Shown here: positions 1 to 8,647 of the stretch, piece after piece
Layout: the number at the start of each line of letters is the position of its first letter
How positions within the stretch are numbered: position 1 is the stretch's first letter
Origin: Variovorax paradoxus
GTDB lineage: Bacteria; Pseudomonadota; Gammaproteobacteria; Burkholderiales; Burkholderiaceae_C
Length of the DNA stretch: 64,000 nucleotides
Reading direction: 5' to 3'
Assembly (NCBI RefSeq): GCF_030815975.1
Contig: NZ_JAUSXL010000002.1
Span: forward strand, 4,204,501 to 4,268,500
Notes under the pieces: model-generated
Seen by the model: the letters and a program-made list of their open reading frames with translations, nothing else
Database searches by the model: none
What the model was told of the DNA's origin: nothing
Translations under genes and position numbers: made by a program

Positions 1-2
1 TG

Positions 3-590
3 ACCGATGCCGGCATTGCGCGCATTGCCACCACGCTCACCATCAACCGCGCGGCGCTCTCGCCGCATGAGGCGCTGGTCGAGCGCGTGGCGCGCGAGAT
101 GACGCGCGGCGGCCGCATTGCCTGGCGCGGCCTCGGCCTGCGGGCGCGCCTGCCGCCGCTCGAAGAGGGCGGCAAGCCGCGCTGGTGCATCGCGAGGCCC
201 GACGTGTTCTCGATCCGGAACACCAGCGTCGAGGCGTATGCGCATCCCGTCGTGCACGAGGTGAAGGTGAGCCGCGCCGATCTGCTGGGCGACCTGCGCA
301 AGCCCGACAAGCGCGCGGCCTATCTCGAGCTGGGCGGCGAATGCTGGTACGTGCTGGGCAACGATGCGCGCGGCCGCTGCATCGCATCGCCCGACGAAAT
401 TCCGCCCGAGTGCGGCGTGCTCGTGCTCGAAGGCGAACGGCTGGTGGTGGCGCGCGCCGCCGTGCACCGCGCCTTCGATCGCATTCCGTTCGGCGTATGG
501 CTCGCGCTGGCCAAGGCCCAGCCCATCGCGGGCTTCGACGACGATGCGCAGGACATGCTCGGCGAGCCTGGAGCGGACGACAGCGCCTAG
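3..590 (+). CDS. MmcB-like / PD-(D/E)XK nuclease-fold protein (5' end outside window)
   Basis: The open frame runs in from the left edge without a start codon, so the 5' end is missing; the GTG at 87 is only an internal candidate. The visible 195 residues contain a PD-(D/E)XK-type core: RPDVF, then about 20 residues later HEVKVSRADL. The aspartate and the E-x-K triad match the DUF1052/MmcB-like DNA-repair family. Those proteins are small nuclease-fold proteins linked to SOS repair in alphaproteobacteria. The assignment rests on this motif and the overall look of the sequence; no search was done. It converges with the LexA-controlled small gene at 636-842. Alternative: an uncharacterised nuclease-fold protein of another subfamily. 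Confidence 0.55.
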   Translation, partial: TDAGIARIATTLTINRAALSPHEALVERVAREMTRGGRIAWRGLGLRARLPPLEEGGKPRWCIARPDVFSIRNTSVEAYAHPVVHEVKVSRADLLGDLRKPDKRAAYLELGGECWYVLGNDARGRCIASPDEIPPECGVLVLEGERLVVARAAVHRAFDRIPFGVWLALAKAQPIAGFDDDAQDMLGEPGADDSA

Positions 591-635
591 GCAAGCCGGC
601 GTCCTGCACCACGCCAGCCTCTTCTCTCTTTCTGC

Positions 636-842
636 TCAATCGGCCGGCGGCCACCAGTGTTCGGCCGTCGTGCGAATGACGCGCGCCGCATGGATGCGGA
701 GGTCGCCGTCGCGCTCCTGTGCGCAGGCCACGCGAAAGGGCCAGGTCGAGATCCGCCCCGCGGGCTGGCGCGGCTGCGAGCGCCGCAGCGGCGAAAAAAA
801 CAGGATGCGCGCAGAGGGCGCCGGCGGGCTGGCGGTGGTCAT
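636..842 (-). CDS. Small SOS-controlled hypothetical protein (68 aa)
   Basis: A 68-residue basic protein, arginine-rich (ARILFF, SPLRRSQPRQPAGR) with an aromatic, proline-rich C-terminus (EHWWPPAD). I do not recognise a family. The ATG at 842 is chosen because a purine-rich AAGGCGA precedes it, and because a perfect LexA box lies about 50 bp upstream in the right orientation. The longer frame upstream would run into the 3' end of the neighbouring lipoprotein gene and is not credible. Control by LexA implies induction on DNA damage. The convergent MmcB-like gene could be functionally related, but that is inference. Confidence 0.55.
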   Translation of the reverse strand: MTTASPPAPSARILFFSPLRRSQPRQPAGRISTWPFRVACAQERDGDLRIHAARVIRTTAEHWWPPAD

Positions 843-892
843 GGTGTCGCCTTGAATGTTGCTCTTGGAGACGAGTAATTCTAGAGGAAACA

Positions 893-908
893 CTGTATGA
901 AAGAACAG
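893..908 (-). promoter_or_regulatory. LexA (SOS) box
   Basis: CTGT-N8-ACAG, an exact match to the gamma/beta-proteobacterial LexA consensus, flanked by A/T-rich bases (ACACTG and CAGTAT). It sits 51 bp upstream of the start codon of the 68-aa gene on the minus strand and downstream of the 3' end of the lipoprotein gene. That gene is therefore the only plausible target. Confidence 0.75.
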
Positions 909-936
909 TATTTTTGCGGCGCTGCGGGGCGCTGGC

Positions 937-1536
937 TCAGGTGTCGAACAGCGGGCGCGCGGCCCTCGGCATGTCCGGGCCGCTGCGCAGGTTGCGCTCG
1001 ATGAATTCGCGGGCAATGGCATCCACGTCGGCCGGCGCCGGCGTGTCGAAGGACATGCGGTACTTCAGCAGCCGGCCGTTGCGCGCCGTGAGAAAGGTGA
1101 ACGACTCGTAAGCCTTGCGCGTGACGGCGTGCACGATGCGAAAGCTCGCGCGGCGAAAGTCCTGCCCCTCGATCCGCAGGTCGCTGACGGGGCCGACCTC
1201 CACTTCTGCATAGAGGCCCCTTGCGCCCGCGAGCCGGACCTCTTCCACGGAAGAATTGAATTGCGCCTCGAAGCGCGGATCGTCGACCCCGGCCTGCCAG
1301 TGGCCCTGCTTCAGGTCGTACAGGTAGACGTCGATCCAGCCCACGCGGCTCTCGTAGCGGTGGCTGATGCCCAGGCCCGGCAGCCGCGCCTCGTGCCAGG
1401 TCGAGCGCATGTACTGCCACGTCACCGTGCCGGCAGCCGGCGCTGCCGGCACGGGCGTGGTTGCGGGCGTGACGGAGGGCGCGGCGCAGCCCGAGAGCAG
1501 GGCGGCGATCAGCAGGGCAGGCCAGAGCTTCGTCAT
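937..1536 (-). CDS. Putative lipoprotein, unknown function (199 aa)
   Basis: It begins with a short lipoprotein signal peptide (KLWPALLIAALLSGC, lipobox LSGC) followed by a Pro/Ala/Thr linker, so it should be anchored to a membrane facing the periplasm. The remaining 160 residues form a mixed alpha/beta domain without a motif I recognise. The start at 1536 is the ATG directly before the signal peptide; the frame stays open further upstream but encodes only shadow sequence there. It is the last gene of the co-directional series headed by the exopolysaccharide genes, 20 bp after the 94-aa gene. A role linked to that locus is possible but unproven. Confidence 0.7.
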   Translation of the reverse strand: MTKLWPALLIAALLSGCAAPSVTPATTPVPAAPAAGTVTWQYMRSTWHEARLPGLGISHRYESRVGWIDVYLYDLKQGHWQAGVDDPRFEAQFNSSVEEVRLAGARGLYAEVEVGPVSDLRIEGQDFRRASFRIVHAVTRKAYESFTFLTARNGRLLKYRMSFDTPAPADVDAIAREFIERNLRSGPDMPRAARPLFDT

Positions 1537-1556
1537 GGAGGCCCTGCCCGCGCCCG

Positions 1557-1841
1557 TCAGTCGAGCCGAACTTCGAAATAGGCTTCGTCGGCCTCGCCGA
1601 GCGCGCGAAAGCCCGCCGTCTTGGCGGCTTCGTAGGCCTTGGCCCAGCTTGCCGCCAATGCGATGTCGTCCTTGGTGAGTTCGTCGGCGCTCGATTCGCT
1701 GGCGTTCTCGAAGGCCTTCAACGCCGGCCCCACGCCGTCGCCCAGCAGCTTGTCGAGCTCGCGGCGAAAGCGCGCCTCGGCCGCGGAAATGACATCGGCC
1801 GGTGCATCGGGGAAATCGATCAGGTTCACTGTGTAGCTCAT
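1557..1841 (-). CDS. Hypothetical protein (94 aa)
   Basis: A small acidic, helical protein rich in Ala, Glu and Asp (central segment DELTKDDIALAASWAKAYE), with no signal peptide or membrane segment. I do not recognise the family. It starts 11 bp after the stop of the mannose-1-phosphate guanylyltransferase gene and is followed after 20 bp by the lipoprotein gene, so it is probably on the same transcript. Codon use (strong G/C at third positions) matches its neighbours, which supports a real gene. Confidence 0.65.
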   Translation of the reverse strand: MSYTVNLIDFPDAPADVISAAEARFRRELDKLLGDGVGPALKAFENASESSADELTKDDIALAASWAKAYEAAKTAGFRALGEADEAYFEVRLD

Positions 1842-1852
1842 GGGGGCGGATG

Positions 1853-3380
1853 CTACGTGATGGCTGCGTCAGGCTGCGGGCTCGGGGCCATCTGCGGCGT
1901 GGCATCGGCCTCGGCGGGCAGGGAGGAATCGAGCGACGGCAGCACCGCCGCATCGCCGCGCGTCTTGATCGAAGGGCAGCGGCCATAGGTGTCGTCGAAG
2001 CGCACGATGTCGTCCTCGCCCAGGTAGCCGCCGGTCTGCACCTCGATCACTTCGAGCATTGTCTTGCCCGGGTTCTCCAGCCGGTGGATGGCGCCCAGCG
2101 GCAGGTAGATGGATTCGTTCTCGCGCACCAGCGTGGACCTGCCCGTCGCAGGTGGCCTTGGCCGTGCCCTGGACCACGATCCAGTGCTCGGCGCGGTGGT
2201 GATGCATCTGCAGCGAGAGCTTGGCGCCGGGCTTCACGGTGAGCCGCTTCACCTGGAAGCGCTCGCCGAAGTCGAGCTTGTCGTAGGCCCCCCAGGGCCG
2301 CACCACGCGCCGGTGTTCCGTTGCCTCGGCCTGGCCTTCAGTGGCGAGCATCCGCACCACGTCGCCGACCTGCTCGGCGCAGTCGGCGCCCGCCACCAAC
2401 ACCGCGTCGGGGGTGTCCACGATGATCAGGTGGCTGGTGCCCAGCGCCACCACGCGGCGGTGTGGTGCGTGGATGAAGGTGTCGCTCGAGCGCAGGGCGC
2501 TGGCCTTGCCGCTCAGGCGGTTGCCGGTGCCGTCCGCCGGATGCAGCGTGGCTACCGCGTTCCAGCTGCCGACATCGCTCCAGTTGCCAGTGAACTTCAC
2601 GACCGAGATGCCCGGGTGCTTTTCGAGTACCGCGTAGTCGATGCTGTCGCTGCGGCAGGCCTCGAAGGCCTCGCGGTCCAGCCGGTCGAAGCTGCCGTCG
2701 GCCGTGATGGCGGCGGTGGCGCGTTCGCAGGCCTGCAGGATGTCGGGCGCATGCGTGCGCAGCGCCGCAACGAGGATGTCGGCGCGTGCCAGGAAGATGC
2801 CGGCGTTCCAGCAATAGCCGCCGTGCAGGATGAGCGACTCGGCCACGGCCGCCGTCGGCTTTTCCACGAAACGCACCACGGCATGGCTGTGGCCGTCGGC
2901 CGAGGGCGCGCCGGCCTCGATGTAGCCATAGGCCGTGCTGGCGAAGCTGGGCGCCACGCCGAAGGTCACGATCTGCCCGGCCAGCGCTGCCTCGACGCCG
3001 CTGCGCACCGTCTGCGCGAACAGCGCCGTGTCGGGAATGTGATGGTCGGCCGGCGCGAACAGCAGCAGGTCGTCCGGCCCCGCGCGCAGCGCCGCGGCGG
3101 CCATGGCGGCGGCCGTGTTCCGCCCCACCGGCTCCAGGATCTGGCGGCCGGTGGCACCGGCCTTGTCGACCGCTTCGCGCACCAGGAATCGATGGTCTTC
3201 CGATGCCACGCAGGTGATGTTGCTGTTCAGGCTGCACAGGCGCTCCAGCGTCAGCTGCAGCAGGCTCTTGTCGCCGATCAGTGGTGCGAACTGCTTGGGC
3301 AGGGTCTTGCGCGAAAGCGGCCACAGGCGCGTGCCGTTGCCGCCGCACAGCACGACGGGATGGATGGTGGGGGTGGTCAT
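1853..3380 (-). pseudogene. manC: Mannose-1-phosphate guanylyltransferase / mannose-6-phosphate isomerase, frameshifted
   Basis: Bifunctional enzyme of GDP-mannose synthesis (ManC/AlgA/CpsB type). The N-terminal nucleotidyltransferase signature VLCGGNGTRLWPLSRK and the KQFAPL segment are intact. The C-terminal cupin-type isomerase domain is read as PWGAYDKLDFGERFQVKRL, then the frame breaks near 2137-2141. The expected continuation, [15 protein letters not shown] through [12 protein letters not shown], is found one frame over and ends at 1853. One extra base in the G/C run explains the break. Read straight through, the product is 503 aa with a scrambled tail; repaired, it is about 508 aa. Either a sequencing error or a recent mutation. 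It would feed the GDP-L-fucose synthase at 11.1 kb. Confidence 0.85.
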
Positions 3381-3412
3381 GGCGTCATCCTCTTGAAGTG
3401 GGGGTGCTTCGG

Positions 3413-4201
3413 TCAGAGCTGGCCGGTGTGGGTGGCCAGGCTCACCGCCTGCGCGCGCGAATGCACATGCAGCTTCTTGTAGATGTTCTTGATGTGGGCG
3501 TTGACGGTCTGCCCCGAGATCCCGAGCCTCATGCTGATCTCCTTGGAAACGCAGCCGCGCGCCACGAAGCGCAGCACCTCGCGTTCGCGCGCGGTCAACG
3601 TCGCCTCGCGCAGCGGCGCCTCCGCGGCCGGCCGCTCGCCGTTGACTTGCAGGTTCATGCGCGTGAGCAGCCGGCGCGTGAGCTTGGGCGTGATGGCCGC
3701 CCCGCCGTTGACCACCTGCAGCACGGCCTCGGCAAAGCTCTGCAGCCAGGCGTGCTTGAGCAGGTAGCCGGTGGCGCCGAGCTCGAACGCATGCATCACG
3801 TGGGCGTCGTCCTCCAGCGCGGAGATCACGATGATTTCGCAGTAGCGGTGCAGCTTGCGCGCCTCGCGGATCAGATCGAAGCCCGATCCGTCGCCAAGCC
3901 GCAGGTCGACCATCAGCACGTCGAACTCATGGGTCGCGAGCAGGCGCCGGCCGTCGCGCACGCTGTTGCCTTGGCCTTCGAGCTGGATGCGCATGTCCGA
4001 CAGCAGTTCCTGGGCGATCACGCGCCGCATGAACTCGTCGTCGTCGATGAGCAGCACGCGCACCGGCGCGTCTTCCTGTCCGGTGAGGAAGTGCGGCCAC
4101 AGCGGTTCGGGCGGTGGACAGAGGCCCGGCGGGCTGGCTTTCCGGCGCTCCGGCAGGCGGCCGGGATCCGGCGTGTCGGAAGGAGGAGTGGTGTCGGACA
4201 T
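3413..4201 (-). CDS. LuxR/NarL-family response regulator
   Basis: A 262-aa two-component regulator. The receiver domain follows a proline-rich N-terminal extension of about 45 residues: acidic pocket DDD at 53-55, phosphoacceptor Asp99 (MVDLRLGDG), Ser127 (VISALE) and Lys149 (LLKHA). The C-terminal LuxR helix-turn-helix starts at about residue 203 (LTAREREVLRFVARG) and ends with VNAHIKNIYKKLHVHSR. No partner kinase lies nearby. It sits 32 bp upstream of manC and 54 bp after a glycosyltransferase, within the exopolysaccharide genes, so it probably tunes that operon. The N-terminal extension is unusual for the family. Confidence 0.9.
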   Translation of the reverse strand: MSDTTPPSDTPDPGRLPERRKASPPGLCPPPEPLWPHFLTGQEDAPVRVLLIDDDEFMRRVIAQELLSDMRIQLEGQGNSVRDGRRLLATHEFDVLMVDLRLGDGSGFDLIREARKLHRYCEIIVISALEDDAHVMHAFELGATGYLLKHAWLQSFAEAVLQVVNGGAAITPKLTRRLLTRMNLQVNGERPAAEAPLREATLTAREREVLRFVARGCVSKEISMRLGISGQTVNAHIKNIYKKLHVHSRAQAVSLATHTGQL

Positions 4202-4255
4202 GTGGATCCCCAGGTTGGAGTTGGAGGAAGTGGATGTCGGTGGTGGCGTGCGGAG

Positions 4256-5482
4256 TCAGTCGGCCAGGCAGCGCAGCAGCTCGCGCTCCAGCCGCTGCAG
4301 GATGGCGTTCTGGTCCAGCTGCGTTTCGGCGAACGAACGGCCGGCCGCGCCCATGGCTTCGCGTTGCGGGCGCGACGTGGCGAGCTGCGCGATGGCCTCG
4401 GCCAGCGCATCGGCGTCGCCGGGCGCAACCACCAGGCCGCGGCCCGACACCACGTTGCTCAGCTCGGTGCCCGCGTGGGCCGTGACGATCACGGCCTTGC
4501 CGCTCGCGAGCATGCCGCCCAGCTTCGACGGCATCACCAGGTCCGCGGCGTCGGCGCGCTGCGGCAGCACGTGAATGTCGGCCATTCCCAGCAGTTCGTT
4601 GAGCCGCTCGGCCGGCTGCAGGTCGAGAAAGTGCACGTGGTCCAGGCCGGCGCATGCGGCCTTCAGCGGCTCGCGGCTCGGCCCGTTGCCGCAGAGCACG
4701 AAGTGAATGTGCCTTGCGGCCGCGAGCCGGCCCGCCGCGTCGGCCAAGAGCTCGATGCCCTGCTTGTTGCCCAGGCTGCCCGCATAGAGCACCACGACCG
4801 CATCGTCCGCAATGCCGAGCATGGCCCGGTAGCCGTTCGCGCCGTCCGGGTGCGGGCGAATCGAGCGCACGTCCACCCAGTTGGGAAGCAGCACCAGCCG
4901 GGTCTCGTCGATGCCCTTGTTCCTGGCCTTGTCGAGCATCGCGGCGGAAATGGTCGACACCCGGCTGAAGCGGCTCAGCAGCCAGCGCTCCGCCGAGAGC
5001 GCGAAGCGCCGCACCCGCGCGCCGCGCACCAGGCCCAGGTCGAAGGCGGCGTCCACCTCGTAGTCCTGGATGTGCAGCCACGACTTGATGCCGAGCATGC
5101 GCGAGAAGAAGAGCACGGCCGGCGCGCAGAAAAGAGGCGGCTCCACGACAAACACCAGGTCCGGCTTCCAGCGCATCTGCCCGAAGAGCAGCGGCATGCT
5201 CGACAGCATGAAGGAGAACAGATGCGCCATGCGCGCCAGCGCGCGCGGCCGCGCCGGCACCCAGGTGGGCGCGCGCCAGACCGTGATGCCGTTCCAGTCC
5301 GTCTTGCGGTAGGCCCAGGCCGAGTGCCCTTCGAACGGCGCCCAGTGCGGAAAGAACGGCGGCGAGGCGATCACCCGGACCTCGTGGCCCTTGGCATGCA
5401 GCCACTGGGCCATCTCGCCCGAGTACTTGCCGATGCCGACAAGCTCGGGTGTGAAGTTCATCGAATAGAGCAGGATTTTCAT
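4256..5482 (-). CDS. WcaI-like glycosyltransferase (GT4)
   Basis: A 408-aa GT-B-fold glycosyltransferase. The N-terminus KILLYSMNFTPELVGIGKYS and the segment WLHAKGHEVRVIASPPFFP are typical of the colanic-acid WcaI group. The C-terminal nucleotide-sugar half has VLYAGSLGNKQGIELL and an acidic region near VLPQRADAADLVMPSKLGGML. It should transfer a sugar onto the growing lipid-linked repeat unit at the inner face of the cytoplasmic membrane. The ATG overlaps the stop of the flippase gene (ATGA), showing tight translational coupling. Donor sugar cannot be deduced; GDP-fucose or GDP-mannose are candidates because the operon makes them. Confidence 0.88.
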   Translation of the reverse strand: MKILLYSMNFTPELVGIGKYSGEMAQWLHAKGHEVRVIASPPFFPHWAPFEGHSAWAYRKTDWNGITVWRAPTWVPARPRALARMAHLFSFMLSSMPLLFGQMRWKPDLVFVVEPPLFCAPAVLFFSRMLGIKSWLHIQDYEVDAAFDLGLVRGARVRRFALSAERWLLSRFSRVSTISAAMLDKARNKGIDETRLVLLPNWVDVRSIRPHPDGANGYRAMLGIADDAVVVLYAGSLGNKQGIELLADAAGRLAAARHIHFVLCGNGPSREPLKAACAGLDHVHFLDLQPAERLNELLGMADIHVLPQRADAADLVMPSKLGGMLASGKAVIVTAHAGTELSNVVSGRGLVVAPGDADALAEAIAQLATSRPQREAMGAAGRSFAETQLDQNAILQRLERELLRCLAD

Positions 5483-6744
5483 GAAGGCCTCGGGAAGGAA
5501 CCGCGAACCAGCCGCGCCAGCGGAAAGAAGCCGAGCAGCGCACGCATCCGCACCTCGTAGAGCAGCAGGTCGGAAACGGCGGCAATGAAGAACACGTAGT
5601 GCGGCTTGCCGGGAAAGATCGACACCACGGCGCCGTACGACAGCAGCCGCAGCAGCACTTCGGCCAGCGCCCACCATCCGAGCGAGCCCATCGAGGCCCT
5701 GAGCGCGAGCAGCATCTCGTGGTGGACCGTGTAGGTGCGCAGCAGGAAGTAGGGCGCCATGCACAGGAAGATCTCGAGCGCCTCGCGCCCGACCTTCAGC
5801 AGCGGCGCGGCGGCCGCGATCACCACGGCAAGCCCGGCGAAGAGTGCGCAGCCCAGCAGGAACGAGTGCTTCGCCAGCCGCAGCTCCGAGCCGTCTGAAC
5901 TCGCGGCATCGGTGTCCAGCATGGGGCGCGTCTTGGTGTAGAGAAAGGCCTGGACGAACTGCGACGGGGCCTCCGCCAGCAGGAAGGCGATCTTGAAGGC
6001 GCCCACATACCCGAGCGGCATGAAGAAGGCCACCACCAGCAGGTCCGACTTGCGAAGCAGGAACATCAGCAGCGAATAGACGGTGGCGCTGCCCTGCGAC
6101 GCCAGCGCGAGGGCGGCGCGTCCGGCCGGCGGGCCCGCGACCCAGCGCGTCTGCATGCAGGCCGCGCCCACCAGCACGAAGGCCAGCAGGTTGATGAGCA
6201 GCAGCTGCGTCGCGCGCAGCTCGGCGCCCCACGCGGCGAAGGCCGCCACGCCGATGACCAGGATGGTCGAGCGGATGCCTCCCTCCAGGTTGAGCAGGCC
6301 GGCACGGCCCAGCCCCCGGCTGTACGACAGGCGCAGGCTCATGAACGAGAACACCGCGAGCGTCGCCATCAGCAGCGCGAAGGGCGCGCCAACCACCGGC
6401 AGGTGCTGGATGCGCAGCACGGCGGCGCTCAGCAGCGCGGCCAATGGAAGCCCGATGGCCAGCGTGCGGACCACGTCGCCGCGGCGCACGCCCGGCGGCA
6501 CGGTGGCGGCATGGCGCGCGAACAGCAGCGGGCTGCCCAGCACGGCCACCACCAGCGCCACTTCCATCACCGACTGGTAGATCGAGTATTCGCCGAAGTC
6601 CGATGGCGAGACATTCGCGGCCATCAGGAACAGCGCCGCGAAGCCCGCGAGGTACACATAGAGGCGCGAAGCCAGCGCCCCCACGCCATGAAGCCGTACC
6701 GCGCGCATGCCGGCGAGTTCGACGGTGCGGTGAAGGATGTTCAT
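5479..6744 (-). CDS. Wzx-like polysaccharide flippase
   Basis: A 421-aa polytopic membrane protein with about 12 hydrophobic segments (for example LYVYLAGFAALFLMAANV and VALVVAVLGSPLLFARHA), arranged as in the MATE/Wzx (RfbX) superfamily. It would flip the undecaprenyl-diphosphate-linked repeat unit to the periplasm for polymerisation by the Wzy-like protein. ATG at 6744 is preferred over upstream codons of the same frame because the region before it is shadow sequence. It overlaps the downstream WcaI-like gene by four bases. Confidence 0.85.
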   Translation of the reverse strand: MNILHRTVELAGMRAVRLHGVGALASRLYVYLAGFAALFLMAANVSPSDFGEYSIYQSVMEVALVVAVLGSPLLFARHAATVPPGVRRGDVVRTLAIGLPLAALLSAAVLRIQHLPVVGAPFALLMATLAVFSFMSLRLSYSRGLGRAGLLNLEGGIRSTILVIGVAAFAAWGAELRATQLLLINLLAFVLVGAACMQTRWVAGPPAGRAALALASQGSATVYSLLMFLLRKSDLLVVAFFMPLGYVGAFKIAFLLAEAPSQFVQAFLYTKTRPMLDTDAASSDGSELRLAKHSFLLGCALFAGLAVVIAAAAPLLKVGREALEIFLCMAPYFLLRTYTVHHEMLLALRASMGSLGWWALAEVLLRLLSYGAVVSIFPGKPHYVFFIAAVSDLLLYEVRMRALLGFFPLARLVRGSFPRPS

Positions 6745-6775
6745 GGCCGTGAGTGCCTGGGTGCGGGAGGCGGCG

Positions 6776-7714
6776 TCATTTCGGCCCGGCCGCGCCGGCA
6801 AAGCGCGCGCCGCCCGCGGGGCGCTGCGCCAGCTGGCGCATGCCGAAGGCCCAGTTCTTGGCCCGGCGCCCGAGCCGCAGCGCGGCCGTGAGCAGCGCGA
6901 CGGTGCGCACCCGGCCGTGCAGCACGTGCGCCATCGCGATCTTGGCGCTGCCCTGGAAGTGCAGGGCCAGCACGTTCACCAGCTCGCCTGCGGGTGTGAC
7001 CAGGCAGGGCTGGCCGTCGACGAACACGAGGCGCTTGGCGCCGCCGCGGCCCTGGAATTCGTTCGCGAGCAGGTTGTGCCCGCCGTTGATGTTGTGGTCG
7101 ATCACGCGCCCGCCGAACACCCGGTTGATGGGCGCCGCATTGCCGCTCGCATGGGCCCACAGGTGCAGCAGGGTCATGTCCGACACGCCGCCGCGCACGC
7201 CCCTGGCGGCAAAGCGCGCCGCGATCGCGCGCAGCCTCCTGCGGCCGGTGGGCGTTGCGTAGGTGTTGAGCAGGAACGCGACGAACTGCTGCAGGCCCGC
7301 CGCGGTCCAGTAGCTGACGTGCGGTGAGATCTGGCAGGGGTCCCAGCTGCCGCTCGGGCGCATGTACGAGCCCGAGAAATCCGCCTTTCCGGCCACGCGC
7401 CGGATGTGCGCGCCGACGCCCCGGAACAGCAGCACGTCGCTGTCGATAAGCACGAACTCGCGGTGCTCGGGGTGGGCGCGCAGATATTCCGACAGCAGGA
7501 AGTAGCGCCTAAAGCAGATCTTCTCGAACTCCGGCGGATTGCTCGACAGGTGCACGTAGGTGCGGCACAGGCGTTCGTAGCCGGGCCCGGCATCGGTACC
7601 CGCGAGCACGATGAGCGGTTCCTGCGCACGCGCCGCGGATTCGCGGCACATCAGCAAGGACTTGTTCTGGCGGTCTTCCACCACGATGAAGGCAAGGGTG
7701 TTGTTCATGGTCAT
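6776..7714 (-). CDS. Putative GT-A-fold glycosyltransferase
   Basis: A 312-aa soluble protein with a probable metal- and nucleotide-sugar-binding DxD motif, D91-S-D93, in the context REFVLIDSDVLLF. It is preceded by a Rossmann-like N-terminus (TLAFIVVEDRQNKSLL). The basic C-terminus could contact the membrane. The family is not certain; the DxD and the location between flippase and glycosidase genes argue for transfer of a sugar to the exopolysaccharide repeat unit. It starts 3 bp after the stop of the GH29-like gene. A second ATG two codons in is an alternative start. Confidence 0.65.
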   Translation of the reverse strand: MTMNNTLAFIVVEDRQNKSLLMCRESAARAQEPLIVLAGTDAGPGYERLCRTYVHLSSNPPEFEKICFRRYFLLSEYLRAHPEHREFVLIDSDVLLFRGVGAHIRRVAGKADFSGSYMRPSGSWDPCQISPHVSYWTAAGLQQFVAFLLNTYATPTGRRRLRAIAARFAARGVRGGVSDMTLLHLWAHASGNAAPINRVFGGRVIDHNINGGHNLLANEFQGRGGAKRLVFVDGQPCLVTPAGELVNVLALHFQGSAKIAMAHVLHGRVRTVALLTAALRLGRRAKNWAFGMRQLAQRPAGGARFAGAAGPK

Positions 7715-7717
7715 GTG

Positions 7718-8647
7718 TCAGGGCCGGGGCGCCGTGGCGTTGCGGACCAACGCCACGTGCGCGGGAAGAAATCGGAAGTCGGCATCCAGCGGCAGGTCGA
7801 GCGTGAAGAGCCCGCCGCGCGCATTCGCCTGCGCAATCCAGCTGCGCACCTGGGCGGCCGTGAAGCGCGGCGGCGTCGGCTGGCCCCACGAGGCGCCGAG
7901 CGGCGTCAACAGATGGAACTTCAGCTCCGACGGCGGCCCGCCGAATTGCGCGGGCGGCTGCATGAACTCGCCGGCCATCAGGTTCTGGCAGGGCGCGGCC
8001 TTGGCGCTGGAGCGCGCCGGACCCTCGCCGGCATTGAAGGCCAGCCACCGGTCGGGGGCGCCGCTGCGCGCCGCGGCGCAGAGCGCATCCCAGCCGGCGG
8101 GCGAGATGCCCCGGGTGTTGTAGACGCCATCGAACCACCAGCCCCTGGCGAGCGCGCCATAGTGCTGCGACCAGTCGCGGATCACCGCGGTCCAGGCAGC
8201 GACGAAGTGCGCGGGCGGCGGCTCCTGCTCGGAGATGTCGCCGAGGCACTGCATCAGCTCGGGGTCGTCCTGCGGCGCGCGAAACGGCAGGTACAGCACC
8301 AGGGCAATGCCGCGGCTGTGCAGCGCGCGGCCGATCTCCAGCGGCAGGTCGCGCGGCGGCCGGTTCGCGGCGCTGCGCGGGCACAGCGCTTCGAGCGCCG
8401 CATTCGGCGCAATGTACTGGCCGTTGTTCTGCCCGAGCGTCAGGATGAGGTGGGATGCGCGCATCTGCGCGAGCGATGCGGCAAACGCATCGACGTCGAA
8501 GCGGGCGGCATCGGCGATCGACTGCTTGTCGGGCAGGTAGTGCACCATCACGCCGAAGCCCGCCGTGGCTGCTGCCGGCGCTGCGCAGGCCGCGCCGAGC
8601 AGCCCTGCCGCGAGCCAACGTCGAAGGGCGCGTGCGGTGCGTGTCAT
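7718..8647 (-). CDS. Secreted GH29 (alpha-L-fucosidase)-like glycoside hydrolase
   Basis: A 309-aa protein with a Sec signal peptide (LAAGLLGAACAAPAAATA) and a TIM-barrel start FGVMVHYLPDKQ that resembles the FG-x-F-x-HW start of GH29 fucosidases. The barrel strand SHLILTLGQNNGQY corresponds to the family's TAKHHDGF strand, with the His pair replaced by Asn74-Asn75. The strand GWWFDG carries Asp173 at the place of the GH29 nucleophile. It would act in the periplasm or outside the cell, possibly trimming fucose-containing polymer or synthesis intermediates. It overlaps the preceding glycosyltransferase gene by ATGA. The match is judged by eye and the lost His pair leaves activity open. Confidence 0.6.
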   Translation of the reverse strand: MTRTARALRRWLAAGLLGAACAAPAAATAGFGVMVHYLPDKQSIADAARFDVDAFAASLAQMRASHLILTLGQNNGQYIAPNAALEALCPRSAANRPPRDLPLEIGRALHSRGIALVLYLPFRAPQDDPELMQCLGDISEQEPPPAHFVAAWTAVIRDWSQHYGALARGWWFDGVYNTRGISPAGWDALCAAARSGAPDRWLAFNAGEGPARSSAKAAPCQNLMAGEFMQPPAQFGGPPSELKFHLLTPLGASWGQPTPPRFTAAQVRSWIAQANARGGLFTLDLPLDADFRFLPAHVALVRNATAPRP

